DNA of 59,876 nt, from assembly GCF_902770715.1 (NCBI RefSeq), contig NZ_CACXTS010000021.1:1-59876 (forward strand), written 5' to 3'. The DNA is from an uncultured Methanobrevibacter sp. Lineage in GTDB: Archaea; Methanobacteriota; Methanobacteria; Methanobacteriales; Methanobacteriaceae. This document shows, piece after piece, positions 59,637 to 59,876 of this stretch (its first letter is position 1; the number at the start of each line of letters is the position of its first letter). The notes beneath the pieces were generated by a model. That model saw nothing but the letters and a program-made list of their open reading frames with translations. It had not been told where the DNA came from and made no database searches. The position numbers and the translations under genes are program-made.

Positions 59637-59876
59637 ATGGTCAGAAAATCTTTCAATGAAAAATTACAAGACTCTAAAGATATGCCTAAAATTGTTGAAA
59701 TAACTGATGAAAAATCAGTTAAAAGATATGGTGGAACTCAAATGCTAATAGCTCCACCATTAGAATATAATGAACTCATGTCTAAAGTCCCTAAAGGAAA
59801 AATAATCACTATTAAAGAAATTAGGGAATTTTTAGCTAAAAAACATGGGGCTGAATTTACATGTCCAATGACTGCA
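59637..59876 (+). CDS. MGMT-family protein, 3'-truncated by window edge
   Basis: The first 80 codons are present: MVRKSFNEKLQDSKDMPKIV, GTQMLIAPPLEYNELMSKVP, KGKIITIKEIREFLAKKHGA, then EFTCPMTA at the window end. This matches small MGMT/ATL-like proteins, where the conserved CP dipeptide sits in the DNA-methyltransferase-like fold. GGTGATAAT precedes the ATG. Whether it has alkyltransferase activity depends on downstream sequence not included here. Confidence 0.75.
   Translation, partial: MVRKSFNEKLQDSKDMPKIVEITDEKSVKRYGGTQMLIAPPLEYNELMSKVPKGKIITIKEIREFLAKKHGAEFTCPMTA

Overview
The window looks like a chromosome segment of a gut or rumen methanogen of the order Methanobacteriales, most probably Methanobrevibacter. 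The evidence is the very AT-rich sequence, GGTGA-type ribosome binding sites, TATA boxes placed for short or absent 5' leaders, an adhesin-like surface protein, a DUF4013 membrane protein, and CDP-glycerol glycerophosphotransferase-like proteins beside glycosyltransferases. I saw no rRNA, tRNA or CRISPR array.

Bases 1 to about 16.2 kb form a strongly AT-rich conflict/defence island, all on the plus strand. In order it holds: an McrB-like AAA ATPase (cut by the window edge) with an McrC-like nuclease; an AAA ATPase paired with a putative PD-(D/E)XK nuclease, of less AT-rich composition; a 1395-residue UvrD-type helicase fused to a ComF-like phosphoribosyltransferase, overlapping a DprA/Smf protein and followed by a small zinc-ribbon gene; two membrane or secreted proteins sharing a Cys-rich C-terminal module; and a highly unusual type I restriction-like pair. 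In that pair the HsdR-like protein keeps its nuclease residues, has lost its helicase motifs, and carries a zinc-ribbon plus HExxH metallopeptidase domain. Its partner has only the tail of an HsdM, an HsdS-like half and a HEPN-like domain.

From 16.2 to 32.5 kb lies a run of poorly known cytoplasmic and membrane genes: a DUF4145-like protein with helix-turn-helix-like repeats, a duplicated acidic protein, a TPR-HIRAN protein, a frameshifted zinc-ribbon gene, a DinG/Rad3 helicase, a CbbX-type AAA ATPase, SseB-like proteins, and a second zinc-ribbon/HExxH metallopeptidase paralogous to the one in the restriction-like gene. Composition shifts to less AT-rich at about 21.05 kb. Zinc ribbons recur in twelve genes of the window.

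From 32.7 to 59.9 kb the content is mostly housekeeping and surface functions: an adhesin with a C-terminal SGNH esterase, a cation diffusion facilitator, a glutathione peroxidase, two CDP-glycerol transferase proteins (one ending in a truncated glycosyltransferase), a universal stress protein, a polar amino-acid ABC transporter, two more glycosyltransferases, a PAP2 phosphatase divergent from a flavoprotein, a flavodoxin-MarR-MATE operon with a candidate operator, an old-yellow-enzyme relative, an Asp-rich repeat surface protein, MntP, a long AT-rich non-coding stretch, a secreted membrane-anchored protein, a lone tyrosine recombinase, a DUF4013 protein and the start of an MGMT-family gene.

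The two best candidates for undescribed systems are the helicase-PRTase/DprA locus (3.8-9.3 kb) and the motor-dead type I restriction/metallopeptidase locus (10.6-16.2 kb).
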